A DNA stretch of 64,000 bases from JANQMY01 sp965228775. Its GTDB lineage: Bacteria; Pseudomonadota; Alphaproteobacteria; JANQMY01. How positions within the stretch are numbered: position 1 is the stretch's first letter; every line of letters begins with the position of its first letter. Of the stretch, positions 26,630 through 35,102 are shown in pieces. The position numbers and the translations under genes were made by a program. Under the pieces are notes generated by a model, which saw nothing but the letters and a program-made list of their open reading frames with translations, did no database searches and was not told the origin of the DNA. The stretch lies in contig OZ245840.1 in the NCBI GenBank assembly GCA_965228775.1, positions 1,922,001 through 1,986,000 on the forward strand, given 5' to 3'.

Positions 26630-26701
26630 CCGGCCCACGCCCCCATCCCATCCACCCCTAGGGTACCCTTATCGGGTGGATGGGATGGGGGCGTGGGCCG
26701 G
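26630..26701. repeat. Perfect 28-bp stem hairpin (repeat family B, copy 1)
   Basis: Bases 26630-26657 are the exact reverse complement of 26674-26701, giving a 28-bp stem. The 16-base loop, CTAGGGTACCCTTATC, contains its own palindrome, AGGGTACCCT. On the minus strand the loop reads GATAAGGGTACCCTAG, which recurs with one difference in the hairpin at 28079-28120. It lies about 160 bases upstream of the serC start codon. Confidence 0.85.
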
Positions 26702-26860
26702 CCAGGTGTTCGAAAGATGCCTTTAACCACAGCGACACAAAAGCGGCTCATAAGAGCAGCCGTTCGGATTCTTCGATTGACATTAACCAGCCAAACGCCT
26801 ATGTGGGCCGTGGGACACGCCGCCCCAACGCGGTGCGCCTATTCTGGAAGGGATAGTTAC

Positions 26861-28036
26861 ATGACAGAAGCAACACATCCGGCTGTGCGCCCCGCACGGC
26901 CTCATTTCTCGTCTGGGCCTTGCGCGAAGCGGCCTGGATGGTCTCCTCAAACTCTCGAAGATGCATGCGTGGGCCGGTCGCACCGGTCGAAAGAAGGCAA
27001 AGCGAAACTCGCTCTAGCCATCGATAAAACACGCGAGATCCTTGGTGTGCCGGCCGATTACAAAATCGGCATCGTGCCCGCCTCCGACACCGGCGCCGTG
27101 GAAATGGCCATGTGGTCATTGCTGGGCGCGCGCGGCGTCGACATGCTGGCCTGGGAAAGTTTCGGTTCCGGCTGGGTCACCGATGTGATGAAGCAGCTTA
27201 AACTCGAAGGCGTCCGCAAGCTGGAAGCGGGCTATGGCGAGCTGCCGGATTTGGCGCAAGTCAATTTCGACAATGACGTCGTCTTCACCTGGAACGGCAC
27301 CACATCGGGTGTGCGCGTACCGAACGGCGATTGGATCCCCGATAACCGCGCGGGTTTGACCATTTGCGACGCCACCTCTGCTGCGTTCGCACAGGATCTG
27401 CCTTGGGCGAAGCTGGATGTGACCACCTTCTCCTGGCAGAAGGTGATGGGCGGGGAAGCCGCACACGGCATGCTGATCTTGAGCCCACGGGCCGTGGAAC
27501 GGCTGGAAAACTACACGCCGCCCTGGCCTTTGCCGAAGATCTTCCGCCTGACCAAAGGCGGCAAGCTGATCGAAGGCGTGTTCAAAGGCGAAACCATCAA
27601 CACACCGTCCATGTTGTGCGTGGAAGATTATCTGGATGCGCTTGCCTGGGCCGAAGGCCTGGGCGGACAGACCGCGTTGAAGGCGCGGGCCGATGCGAAT
27701 TTGGCCGTGATCGCCGATTTCGTCGCCAAGACGGATTGGATCGATTTTCTGTGTGCGGATGAAGCCAACCGCTCGAACACATCCGTGTGTTTGAAGGTGG
27801 TGGACCCGTGGTTCGCAAGTCTCGACGCGGACGCGCAAGCCGCCGCCGCCAAGAAGATCGCGAGCCTGTTGGGCGCGGAAGACATCGCGCTTGATATCGG
27901 TGCGTATCGTGATGCCCCTCCCGGTTTGCGGATTTGGGCGGGCGCCACGATCGAGAAAGCCGATCTGGAAGCGTTGATGCCGTGGCTCGATTGGGCCTAT
28001 GGCGAAGTGCGCCGCACGGAACAGCAAGCTGCATAA
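26861..28036 (+). CDS. serC: Phosphoserine aminotransferase
   Basis: SerC transfers an amino group from glutamate to 3-phosphohydroxypyruvate in serine synthesis, using PLP. The 391 residues fit the alphaproteobacterial type. Substrate and PLP motifs include HFSSGPCAKRPGW near the start, PASDTGAVEMAMWSLLGARG, and VTTFSWQKVMGGEAAHG with the PLP-binding Lys. The start is ATG 26861-26863, preceded by GGAAGGGAT. Although the reading frame stays open far upstream, that upstream part is repeat DNA and not protein. serA follows 143 bases later, with a composite hairpin between. Confidence 0.95.
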   Translation: MTEATHPAVRPARPHFSSGPCAKRPGWSPQTLEDACVGRSHRSKEGKAKLALAIDKTREILGVPADYKIGIVPASDTGAVEMAMWSLLGARGVDMLAWESFGSGWVTDVMKQLKLEGVRKLEAGYGELPDLAQVNFDNDVVFTWNGTTSGVRVPNGDWIPDNRAGLTICDATSAAFAQDLPWAKLDVTTFSWQKVMGGEAAHGMLILSPRAVERLENYTPPWPLPKIFRLTKGGKLIEGVFKGETINTPSMLCVEDYLDALAWAEGLGGQTALKARADANLAVIADFVAKTDWIDFLCADEANRSNTSVCLKVVDPWFASLDADAQAAAAKKIASLLGAEDIALDIGAYRDAPPGLRIWAGATIEKADLEALMPWLDWAYGEVRRTEQQAA

Positions 28037-28046
28037 TTGAACACTG

Positions 28047-28152
28047 GCTAAGCCATCCCACTCCCTCAATGTGGGCTTTGGCCAACCACCCGATAAGGGT
28101 ACCCTGGGGGTGGTTGGCCAGAATCAGAAAATGGGGGAGCGGGACGGTCAAG
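28047..28152. repeat. Composite nested hairpin between serC and serA (families A and B)
   Basis: The outer arms, CCATCCCACTCCCTCA (28053-28068) and 28132-28147, pair at 13 of 16 positions. Nested inside is a perfect 13-bp stem (28079-28091 with 28108-28120) whose loop is GATAAGGGTACCCTGG. The 23 bases 28047-28069 match the leuA-pstB hairpin with one difference. The inner loop matches the family B hairpin before serC, in opposite orientation. The structure looks like one palindromic element inserted into another. Confidence 0.8.
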
Positions 28153-28179
28153 CAACTTCTCTCATACATGGAGGCAGGA

Positions 28180-29757
28180 ATGCCCAAAGTGCTTATCTCC
28201 GACAAACTCAGCCCCGCCGCCGCTGAGATCTTTAAAGACCGCGGTATCGATGTGGACGTGAAAACCGGCCTATCGAAAGAAGAGCTGATCGAAATCATCG
28301 GTGACTATGACGGCTTGGCCGTGCGCTCCGCCACCAAGGCGACACCGCCCGTTTTGGAAGCCGCCAAGAACCTGAAGGTGATCGGCCGCGCGGGCATCGG
28401 CGTCGACAATATCGACGTGAAGGAAGCGACGAACAAAGGCATCTGCGTGATGAACACGCCGTTCGGCAATTCCATCACCACGGCGGAACACGCCATTGCC
28501 ATGATGTTCGCCGTGGCCCGGCAAATTCCGGAAGCGAATGAATCGACCCACAACGGCAAATGGGAAAAGAGCCGGTTCATGGGCGTGGAGCTGACCTCCA
28601 AGACGCTGGGCGTGATCGGCTGCGGCAATATCGGTTCCATCGTGGCAAGCCGCGCGCTGGGCCTGAAGATGAAAGTGGTGGCGTTCGACCCATTCCTCAC
28701 GCCGGAACGCGCCGAGGAGCTGCGCGTTGAGAAGGTGGATTTGGATGAGCTGTTGAAGCGCGCCGATTTCATCACCCTGCATACACCGCTGACCGATAAG
28801 ACCCGCGATATTCTGAATGCGGAGAATTTGGCCAAAACCAAAACGGGCGTGCGTATCGTCAATTGCGCGCGCGGCGGCCTAATCGTGGAGCAGGCGCTGA
28901 AAGATGCGCTCGATTCCGGCCACGTGGCGGGCGCCGCATTAGACGTGTTCGCCGAAGAACCGGCCAAGGAAAACATTCTGTTCGGCCACCCGAATGTGGT
29001 GGTGACGCCGCATCTGGGCGCCAGCACCTCGGAAGCGCAGGAAAATGTGGCGCTGCAAGTGGCGGAACAAATGTCTGACTTCCTGATCGACGGCAGCGTG
29101 CAGAACGCGCTCAACATGCCGTCCATCTCGCCGGAAGAAGCCCCGGTGCTGCGGCCTTATGTAAAGCTGGCGGAACAGCTCGGCCTGTTTGCGGGACAAT
29201 TGATCGAATCATCGGTCAAGGAAGTGCGCATCGAATATGAAGGCGAATGCGCGGGCTACAACACGCAAGCGCTGGAATCAGCGGCCATCGCCGGCCTTTT
29301 GAGCCCGACCGTCACCGAGGCCAATATGGTCAACGCACGGGCGGTTGCCGAAGCGCGCGGCATTCAGATCACCGAGACAAAACGTCCGCAGGGCGGTGTT
29401 TATGAAAGCTATATGCGGGTGTTCGTGACCACGGAAAACCAGACCCGCAGCGTGGCCGGAACGGTGTTTTCCGACGGCGCGCCGCGCATCATCCAGGTGA
29501 AGGGCATCAACATGGACGCCGAACTGACCGCCAACATGCTCTACATCACCAATGAGGATAAGCCAGGCTTTATCGGCTCTCTGGGCACGGTGCTGGGGGA
29601 AGCCGGCACCAATATCGCGAGCTTCAATCTGGGCCGGGCGGAGCAAGGCGGCGATGCCATCGCGCTGATCAGCGTGGACGGGCCGGTGGCCGAAGAAGTG
29701 CTCGAAAAAGTACGCGCCCTGCCCATGGTGGGCCAAGCAAAAGCACTCGCTTTCTAG
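28180..29757 (+). CDS. serA: D-3-phosphoglycerate dehydrogenase
   Basis: SerA oxidises 3-phosphoglycerate with NAD+, the first step of serine synthesis. The 525-residue length is that of the long form with an intervening domain and a C-terminal ACT domain. Motifs seen are VIGRAGIGVDNID, the NAD loop LGVIGCGNIGSIVA, NCARGGLIVEQAL and the catalytic region HLGASTSEAQ. The ACT part begins near ELTANMLYITNEDKPGFIG and may bind serine. The start is ATG 28180-28182 behind GGAGG; an ATG four codons earlier overlaps that ribosome site. Next to serC, as in many alphaproteobacteria. Confidence 0.95.
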   Translation: MPKVLISDKLSPAAAEIFKDRGIDVDVKTGLSKEELIEIIGDYDGLAVRSATKATPPVLEAAKNLKVIGRAGIGVDNIDVKEATNKGICVMNTPFGNSITTAEHAIAMMFAVARQIPEANESTHNGKWEKSRFMGVELTSKTLGVIGCGNIGSIVASRALGLKMKVVAFDPFLTPERAEELRVEKVDLDELLKRADFITLHTPLTDKTRDILNAENLAKTKTGVRIVNCARGGLIVEQALKDALDSGHVAGAALDVFAEEPAKENILFGHPNVVVTPHLGASTSEAQENVALQVAEQMSDFLIDGSVQNALNMPSISPEEAPVLRPYVKLAEQLGLFAGQLIESSVKEVRIEYEGECAGYNTQALESAAIAGLLSPTVTEANMVNARAVAEARGIQITETKRPQGGVYESYMRVFVTTENQTRSVAGTVFSDGAPRIIQVKGINMDAELTANMLYITNEDKPGFIGSLGTVLGEAGTNIASFNLGRAEQGGDAIALISVDGPVAEEVLEKVRALPMVGQAKALAF

Positions 29758-29849
29758 GCCCTAGTGTGATACGTCGCCTCTCTTGTTCTACAGCTCAGCC
29801 GGGCACGCCCGCGCACCGAGCGTTTACACGAGAATAAGGGAGAACTCAC

Positions 29850-31145
29850 ATGGCCAATGTGGCGGTGGTGGGGGCCCAATGGGGCGACGAAGGTAAAGGC
29901 AAGATAGTCGATTGGCTGTCGGAGCGCGCCGATGTGGTGGTGCGCTTCCAAGGGGGCCACAATGCGGGCCACACGCTGGTCATCGACGGTAAGGTCTACA
30001 AATTGAGCCTGCTGCCATCCGGTATCGTCCGTGAGGGAACCTTATCGGTCATCGGCAATGGCGTCGTGGTGGACCCATGGGCGCTGCTCGACGAAATGGC
30101 GACCCTGCGCGGCCAGGGCGTGGACATTTCACCCAACAATTTCATGATCGCCGAAAACGCGACCCTTATTCTTCCTGTGCACCAGCAATTGGATGTGCTG
30201 CGCGAAGGCAGCAATGTCAGCACACGGATCGGCACAACCAAGCGCGGCATCGGCCCCGCATACGAAGACAAGATCGGACGGCGCGCCGTGCGCCTGATCG
30301 ATCTGGCGGATGAGGATCTGGTGAGCCAGCGCCTCGACAGTCTGCTGGAACACCACAACGCGCTCAGGCGCGGCCATGGCAAGGAAGAAATCGAGAAGGA
30401 GCCGATCCTTCAGCAACTGATGGAAGTGGCGCCGAAAGTGCTGCCCTTTGCGAGGCCCGTGTGGCGCGAGCTGGACAAAGCGCGCGCGGCGGGCAAGCGC
30501 ATTCTGTTCGAAGGCGCCCAAGGCATTCTACTGGATGTGGATCACGGCACCTATCCGTTCGTCACCTCGTCCAATACCATCGCGGCGCAGGCCGCCGGTG
30601 GCTCGGGATTGGGGCCAAGTGCCGTTACCAATGTGCTGGGCATCACCAAATCCTACACAACGCGGGTGGGCGAAGGCCCCTTTCCCACCGAGCAAGACAA
30701 TGAAATCGGCCAGCTGCTCGGCGAACGCGGACATGAATTCGGCACGGTGACGGGACGGCGCCGGCGTTGCGGCTGGTTCGACGCGGTGCTGGTGGCACAG
30801 ACCGTGAAGACCGGCGGCATTGACGGTATCGCGCTTACGAAACTCGACGTGCTGGACGGTATGGAAGAATTGAAAGTCGCCGTCGCCTATGAATTGGACG
30901 GGGAACGGATCGATTACCTGCCCGCTTCCGCCGCCCAGCAAGCAAGGGTGAAACCCGTTTACGAGACGCTTGAGGGGTGGGAAGACTCGACCCAGGGCGC
31001 CCGTTCGTGGGCGGATCTTCCGGCAACGGCACTTAAATATGTGCGCCGGATCGAAGAGCTGATCGAGGCGCCTGTGACATTGTTGTCTACCTCTCCGGAG
31101 CGCGAGGACACGATCCTGGTACACGATCCGTTCCGGGATCGTTAG
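29850..31145 (+). CDS. purA: Adenylosuccinate synthetase
   Basis: PurA joins aspartate to IMP using GTP, the first committed step toward AMP. The 431 residues start with AVVGAQWGDEGKGKIVDWLS, the GTP/Mg site, followed by FQGGHNAGHTL with the catalytic His. GTTKRGIGPAYEDK and TTRVGEGPFPTE are further family motifs. The ATG follows AAGGGAGAACTCAC, a good ribosome site. It is 92 bases after serA on the same strand and may share its transcript. Confidence 0.96.
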   Translation: MANVAVVGAQWGDEGKGKIVDWLSERADVVVRFQGGHNAGHTLVIDGKVYKLSLLPSGIVREGTLSVIGNGVVVDPWALLDEMATLRGQGVDISPNNFMIAENATLILPVHQQLDVLREGSNVSTRIGTTKRGIGPAYEDKIGRRAVRLIDLADEDLVSQRLDSLLEHHNALRRGHGKEEIEKEPILQQLMEVAPKVLPFARPVWRELDKARAAGKRILFEGAQGILLDVDHGTYPFVTSSNTIAAQAAGGSGLGPSAVTNVLGITKSYTTRVGEGPFPTEQDNEIGQLLGERGHEFGTVTGRRRRCGWFDAVLVAQTVKTGGIDGIALTKLDVLDGMEELKVAVAYELDGERIDYLPASAAQQARVKPVYETLEGWEDSTQGARSWADLPATALKYVRRIEELIEAPVTLLSTSPEREDTILVHDPFRDR

Positions 31146-31235
31146 GTTTGTGAACAAACTTAACGGTTTGTGAGCGCTCTCGTGGCATAAGATAAGTGAC
31201 CGGAACGGGGTCCGGTGCTAATCTCTGTGGCCAAG

Positions 31236-32249
31236 ATGCGCAACGCGTTAACAAAAGCTTTTCTCAGCCTCGCCGTCATCGCATTCGCGATCACGGGGCC
31301 TGTTTGTGCGCATGCGGAAGAATCAGCATCTGTCCCGAAATCGAAAGCCATTGCGATCGCAGAGCAGTCCGCGAAGACCTCTTATGGCGTATGGAGATCT
31401 TCCATGCGCCTGGGCGACACTTTGTTCGGCAAAGGCCTTTTCGAAGAAGCAGCATCGGCTTACGAACTTGCGCTGGTGCATAGCCCCGAAGGCGAAGACC
31501 GCGCGAACAATCTCTACAGGCTCGCCACCTCCCTCGTGGAACAGCAGCTCTATGTGGAAGCGCTGCCCCATTTAGAGCGCGCGCTGGAAATGACGGATCA
31601 GGTACGCACCACCGACAGCCTGTACTATGCCGTGCTTGACGCTTATGTCTTCGCCTCCATCAAGGCCGGCCGCGAGAAAGAAGTGGCGCCGCAAGCTATG
31701 GAGCTGCTGGCCATCAAATCCGGCAAGTCGTCTCCCTGGTTCAGCTATGGCGTTGACCGCAGCCTCACCCATCGCCCCACCGGCATTGTCTTCCCCCTCG
31801 AGATGGCGGGACTCATCCGCGCGGCGGAAACAACTCTCGACGCCAAAGCCGGCGAAGTCGCGGTGCCCTATTTCCTCGACGTTGACGAGGGGCGGCTATC
31901 GATCGTGATCTACCTGTTACCTGCGGGGGGTGACACAGCCGAAGGTCATTTTAAAGCCTCCCTCAATGCTGCCCTTGACCGGTTGCAAGATGCGCGGCGC
32001 CTTTCCGTGGGCTTTCAGCGCGTCGCACATGGGAAGGGTGAAGCCGCCGGCCATCACAGTCTTTTTTCTTATGAGGACTCCGCCAGCGAAACCGCATTTC
32101 TCGGGCAGCTCTATGTCTTCGATGTTGATGGCACGATCATCAAATATCGAATCTCGTATCCCACCAACCTTTCGGAAATCGTGGCGGAAAAAGTGCCCGC
32201 GTTCCTGCAAGCGTTCGATTGGCCAGCCGTTAAACGGCAGGCCAATTAG
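31236..32249 (+). CDS. Exported tetratricopeptide-like protein
   Basis: The 337-residue product carries a signal peptide (FLSLAVIAFAITGPVCAHA) and then TPR-like helices, for example GKGLFEEAASAYELALVH and ANNLYRLATSLVEQQLYVEALPHLERALEM. The C-terminal half is probably beta-rich and unassigned. The start was set at ATG 31236 directly before the signal peptide; a GTG seven codons earlier is possible. Its last four bases overlap the stop of rpoH on the other strand, so the genes collide tail to tail with no terminator between. Periplasmic role unknown. Confidence 0.75.
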   Translation: MRNALTKAFLSLAVIAFAITGPVCAHAEESASVPKSKAIAIAEQSAKTSYGVWRSSMRLGDTLFGKGLFEEAASAYELALVHSPEGEDRANNLYRLATSLVEQQLYVEALPHLERALEMTDQVRTTDSLYYAVLDAYVFASIKAGREKEVAPQAMELLAIKSGKSSPWFSYGVDRSLTHRPTGIVFPLEMAGLIRAAETTLDAKAGEVAVPYFLDVDEGRLSIVIYLLPAGGDTAEGHFKASLNAALDRLQDARRLSVGFQRVAHGKGEAAGHHSLFSYEDSASETAFLGQLYVFDVDGTIIKYRISYPTNLSEIVAEKVPAFLQAFDWPAVKRQAN

Positions 32250-33136
32250 GACCCTGCCGTCGCCATCCGCTGGTCTTTGACTTTGTTGCGGATTGCTTTT
32301 TGAAGTTTCTCAAAAGCGCGAACCTCAATCTGACGCACCCGCTCGCGGCTGATGTCATACACCTGGGACAGCTCTTCCAATGTGGCTGGCTGTTCCTTCA
32401 AACGGCGCTCGGTCAGAATGTGCTTTTCACGCTCATTCAATCCATCAAGCGCTTCCGCCAGCAATTCGCGGCGCTGGGACAGTTCCTCTTTATCCGCGAG
32501 GATCGCGTCTTGCGTCGGCGACTCGTCCACAAGCCAATCCTGCCATTCGCCTTCCGAGTCCGCACGTAACGGCGCATTCAACGAATGGTCTTGGGCTGCC
32601 AACCGCCGATTCATGGAAACCACATCTTGTTCCGGCACGCCTAAGCGCGTCGCAATTTCCGTCACCTGTTCCGGACGCATATCGCCTTCATCAATGGCCT
32701 GGATTTGGCCTTTGATGCGCCGCAGATTGAAGAACAACTTTTTCTGGTTCGCCGTGGTGCCCATTTTCACAAGGCTCCAGGATCTCAGGATATATTCCTG
32801 GATCGCCGCCCTAATCCACCACATAGCATAGGTCGCCAGGCGGAAGCCTTTTTCAGGCTCAAACCGTTTGACCGCCTGCATCAGACCCACATTGCCTTCG
32901 GAAATCACTTCACCCACCGGCAGACCATAGCCGCGATAGCCCATGGCGATTTTCGCCACCAAGCGCAAATGGCTGGTCACCAGCTGATGCGCCGCTTCGC
33001 CGTCTTCATGCTCACGCCAGCTTTTGGCGAGCATGTATTCCTGGTTCTGTTCCAGCATTGGGAACTTCCGGATTTCTTGTAAATAACGCGACAAGCTGCC
33101 ATCAGGCGTAATCGCCGGAAGTGATTTCGTATTCAT
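32246..33136 (-). CDS. rpoH: RNA polymerase heat-shock sigma factor (sigma-32)
   Basis: RpoH directs RNA polymerase to heat-shock promoters. The 296 residues contain the diagnostic RpoH box, QKKLFFNLR, absent from other sigma factors. Region 2 reads LMQAVKRFEPEKGFRLATYA and WWIRAAIQEYIL. The region 4 helix-turn-helix is YDISRERVRQIEVRAFEKL. The start ATG lies behind GAGGGGAAAGACAC, a ribosome site also seen at two other genes here. A sigma-32-like promoter is present upstream, suggesting self-activation as in Caulobacter. Confidence 0.95.
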   Translation of the reverse strand: MNTKSLPAITPDGSLSRYLQEIRKFPMLEQNQEYMLAKSWREHEDGEAAHQLVTSHLRLVAKIAMGYRGYGLPVGEVISEGNVGLMQAVKRFEPEKGFRLATYAMWWIRAAIQEYILRSWSLVKMGTTANQKKLFFNLRRIKGQIQAIDEGDMRPEQVTEIATRLGVPEQDVVSMNRRLAAQDHSLNAPLRADSEGEWQDWLVDESPTQDAILADKEELSQRRELLAEALDGLNEREKHILTERRLKEQPATLEELSQVYDISRERVRQIEVRAFEKLQKAIRNKVKDQRMATAGS

Positions 33137-33210
33137 GTGTCTTTCCCCTCAAGAGGCGGCCCACACCGCACAGGCCAGGATGGCTTCTTGTGCAATGCAA
33201 ACCCAACTAC

Positions 33211-33239
33211 AGATAGGGACGAACTTTGGCGAAATTAAG
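33211..33239 (-). promoter_or_regulatory. Candidate sigma-32 promoter of rpoH
   Basis: On the minus strand CTTAAT (33234-33239), a 15-base spacer and CCCTATCT (33211-33218) resemble the heat-shock consensus (CTTGAA and CCCCATNT). It lies about 75 bases before the rpoH start. The -35 match is imperfect. Confidence 0.35.
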
Positions 33240-33257
33240 TGTCGGTAACGCTCAAAA

Positions 33258-34295
33258 TCAGGCGCCAGCTTCAAGCAAGCCGACTAGTTCGGCAATATCT
33301 TCGGGCAACGCACTTTGAAACCGCAGTTTTCCGCCCGTTTTGGGGTGTTCAAATCCCAATTCGAAGGCGTGCAAAGCCTGTCTCGGAAATGCACGCACTG
33401 CGGTCATAAGCGCCCTATGTTCACCCTTTGTACGCTGCACTATACCTCTTTTTGCTCTGCCATAAAAGGGGTCACCCACCACTGGGTAGCTGCTATGCGC
33501 CAGATGCACGCGTATTTGATGTGTTCTACCCGTTTCTAGGCGACATTCGAGCAATGAAAACAATCCTAAATAGCTAGATACTACCTCTACGTGGGTGACG
33601 GCCGCTCGCCCACCGGCTTTTACGACAGTCATTTTTTTGCGATTAGACGCGCTGCGCCCGATATTGCCTTCAATTGAGAAGGCTTTTTGGCGCGGCAGCC
33701 CCCAAACCAACGCCTTATAGGCGCGCTCAAGCCGGCCATCCCGTCCATGAGACGCAAACTGCTCCGCTAATCCTTGATGAGCCACATCTGTTTTGGCGAC
33801 CACCATGAGGCCGCTTGTGTCTTTGTCCAGTCTGTGAACGATACCCGGCCGGGCTTCTCCGCCAATGCCCGACAAGCTGTCGCCGCAATGGGCAATCAGC
33901 GCATTCACCAGCGTGCGGTCCGGGTTTCCTGCTGCCGGGTGCACGACCAGCCCCGCCGGTTTATCCACGACGATAAGATCGTCATCTTCATAAGGAATCT
34001 CCAGCGGCATAGGCTGGGCCGCCGGTTTGGCCGGCGTTAGCGCCGGGATATCGACAATGTAAGTTTCTCCCGGTTTGACCTTGCGATTAGCGTCACCTAT
34101 CGTCCGCCCGCCCGATGGCGCCTCAAGAGAGATGGCGCCGTCAGCCAAAAGCGCTTTGATCCGGGTTCGGCTCAGAGCAATACCTTGCTGGGAAAGCAGG
34201 TCGGTGAGCGTCTTATCAAGCCGCCCATTTTCCTCAGCATCCGAAATCGTCAACCGAATGCGCTGCGCCGCAGGAGATGAATTTGTGTCGTCCAT
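33258..34295 (-). CDS. rluD: Ribosomal large-subunit pseudouridine synthase, RluA/RluD family
   Basis: The 345-residue enzyme isomerises uridines in 23S rRNA. An N-terminal S4 RNA-binding domain (about residues 15-75) precedes the catalytic domain. The motif GIVHRLDKDTSGLMVVAK contains the catalytic Asp. LECRLETGRTHQIRVHLAH and YPVVGDPFYG follow. RluD is the likely member by length and position, but RluC cannot be excluded. Its start codon overlaps the divergent small membrane protein gene by 11 bases. Confidence 0.88.
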   Translation of the reverse strand: MDDTNSSPAAQRIRLTISDAEENGRLDKTLTDLLSQQGIALSRTRIKALLADGAISLEAPSGGRTIGDANRKVKPGETYIVDIPALTPAKPAAQPMPLEIPYEDDDLIVVDKPAGLVVHPAAGNPDRTLVNALIAHCGDSLSGIGGEARPGIVHRLDKDTSGLMVVAKTDVAHQGLAEQFASHGRDGRLERAYKALVWGLPRQKAFSIEGNIGRSASNRKKMTVVKAGGRAAVTHVEVVSSYLGLFSLLECRLETGRTHQIRVHLAHSSYPVVGDPFYGRAKRGIVQRTKGEHRALMTAVRAFPRQALHAFELGFEHPKTGGKLRFQSALPEDIAELVGLLEAGA

Positions 34296-34641
34296 AGATC
34301 AAGAAGTGCCGCAGAACACACGCCTGCTCAAGACCATTGTCATCGTGCTGGGTATTCTGTTGGTGGTTGGCTTCATTGTGGTGATCGCCACCATCATCAT
34401 TCGGCTGGGAAACCTGGGCAATGAAACCAAACCCATTGAGCAGGTCTCGCCAGCACTGGCGGCCACTCCGAGCACCTATGAGCTGCCTCTGGCAAGCGGC
34501 GAAGAAATCAAGAATTTCACACTAGATGGATCTCGTATGGCGGTTCATGTGCAAGGCCCAGATCAGGCACGCATGTTTATTATAGATCTTAACAGCGGCT
34601 CGATCGTGCAATCATTCTTGATCACACGGCCGGACAAGTGA
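34285..34641 (+). CDS. Small single-helix membrane protein (DUF6476-like)
   Basis: The 118-residue protein has one N-terminal membrane helix (TIVIVLGILLVVGFIVVIATIII) and a short periplasmic part ending in GSIVQSFLITRPDK. It resembles small alphaproteobacterial proteins of the DUF6476 type encoded beside rluD; I am not certain of the family number. The start is GTG at 34285 with GGAGATG upstream, which places it 11 bases inside the divergent rluD gene. The stop overlaps the JAMM peptidase start (GTGA). Confidence 0.65.
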   Translation: MSSIDQEVPQNTRLLKTIVIVLGILLVVGFIVVIATIIIRLGNLGNETKPIEQVSPALAATPSTYELPLASGEEIKNFTLDGSRMAVHVQGPDQARMFIIDLNSGSIVQSFLITRPDK

Positions 34642-35102
34642 CCGCGGAAGTTTTTGTCAGCGCCGAGGATCACGCGCGCATTGCAGACCATGCTTCTGCG
34701 GCCTATCCCGATGAGTGCTGTGGCGTTCTTATTGGACCGCCCCCAAAATACGACGAATGGCGTATCACAAAAGTCGTTCCGAGTGACAATGTCACCTCTG
34801 GAGACCCAAGAACGGCATTTGAAATCGATCCCACACTACTGATCCGCACACAGAAAGGACTGAGAGGATCGGGGGAAGAGATTATCGGTTATTATCATTC
34901 TCATCCCAACGGCGCCGCCGAGCCAAGTGGGAAAGATAAAGCCGGCGCGCTTGAACTTGAAAAAATTTGGATCATCGCGGCGCTGGCCTCAAAAGATGAG
35001 CCACCCGGCCTCAATTGTTTTTCAACCACAAGCGGCGGGCGATGCACCATTTTCAAGCCAGTTTTCTTGCATATCGAAGGCTTAATCAAAGATGACGAAT
35101 AA
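34638..35102 (+). CDS. JAMM/Mov34-family metallopeptidase
   Basis: This 154-residue protein is a bacterial JAB1/MPN zinc isopeptidase. The JAMM signature is complete: Glu26 in PDECCGVLIG, then YYHSHPNGAAEPSGKD with His87, His89 and Asp100 as zinc ligands. Relatives remove C-terminal residues from sulfur-carrier proteins such as CysO, or cleave ubiquitin-like proteins; no carrier is encoded here. The start GTG overlaps the previous stop and the end overlaps the DUF1330 gene by 11 bases. So the three genes form a tight operon. Confidence 0.85.
   Translation: MTAEVFVSAEDHARIADHASAAYPDECCGVLIGPPPKYDEWRITKVVPSDNVTSGDPRTAFEIDPTLLIRTQKGLRGSGEEIIGYYHSHPNGAAEPSGKDKAGALELEKIWIIAALASKDEPPGLNCFSTTSGGRCTIFKPVFLHIEGLIKDDE

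Larger units (their letters stand above)
25604..26860. other. 1.26-kb gap packed with hairpin repeats
   Basis: No credible gene lies here. Long open frames on both strands translate into low-complexity peptides of the kind produced by dispersed GC-rich repeats. At least six distinct palindromes are listed separately. The AT-richer first 150 bases contain nothing notable. The serC ribosome site ends the gap. Confidence 0.75.

Noticed and set aside
25793..26860. N-terminal 356-codon extension of SerC
   Set aside because: SerC similarity starts at the ATG at 26861, which has a good ribosome site; the upstream part is repeats.
26630..28152. CRISPR array around serC
   Set aside because: The repeats are few, palindromic and unevenly spaced, with no uniform spacers and no cas genes.
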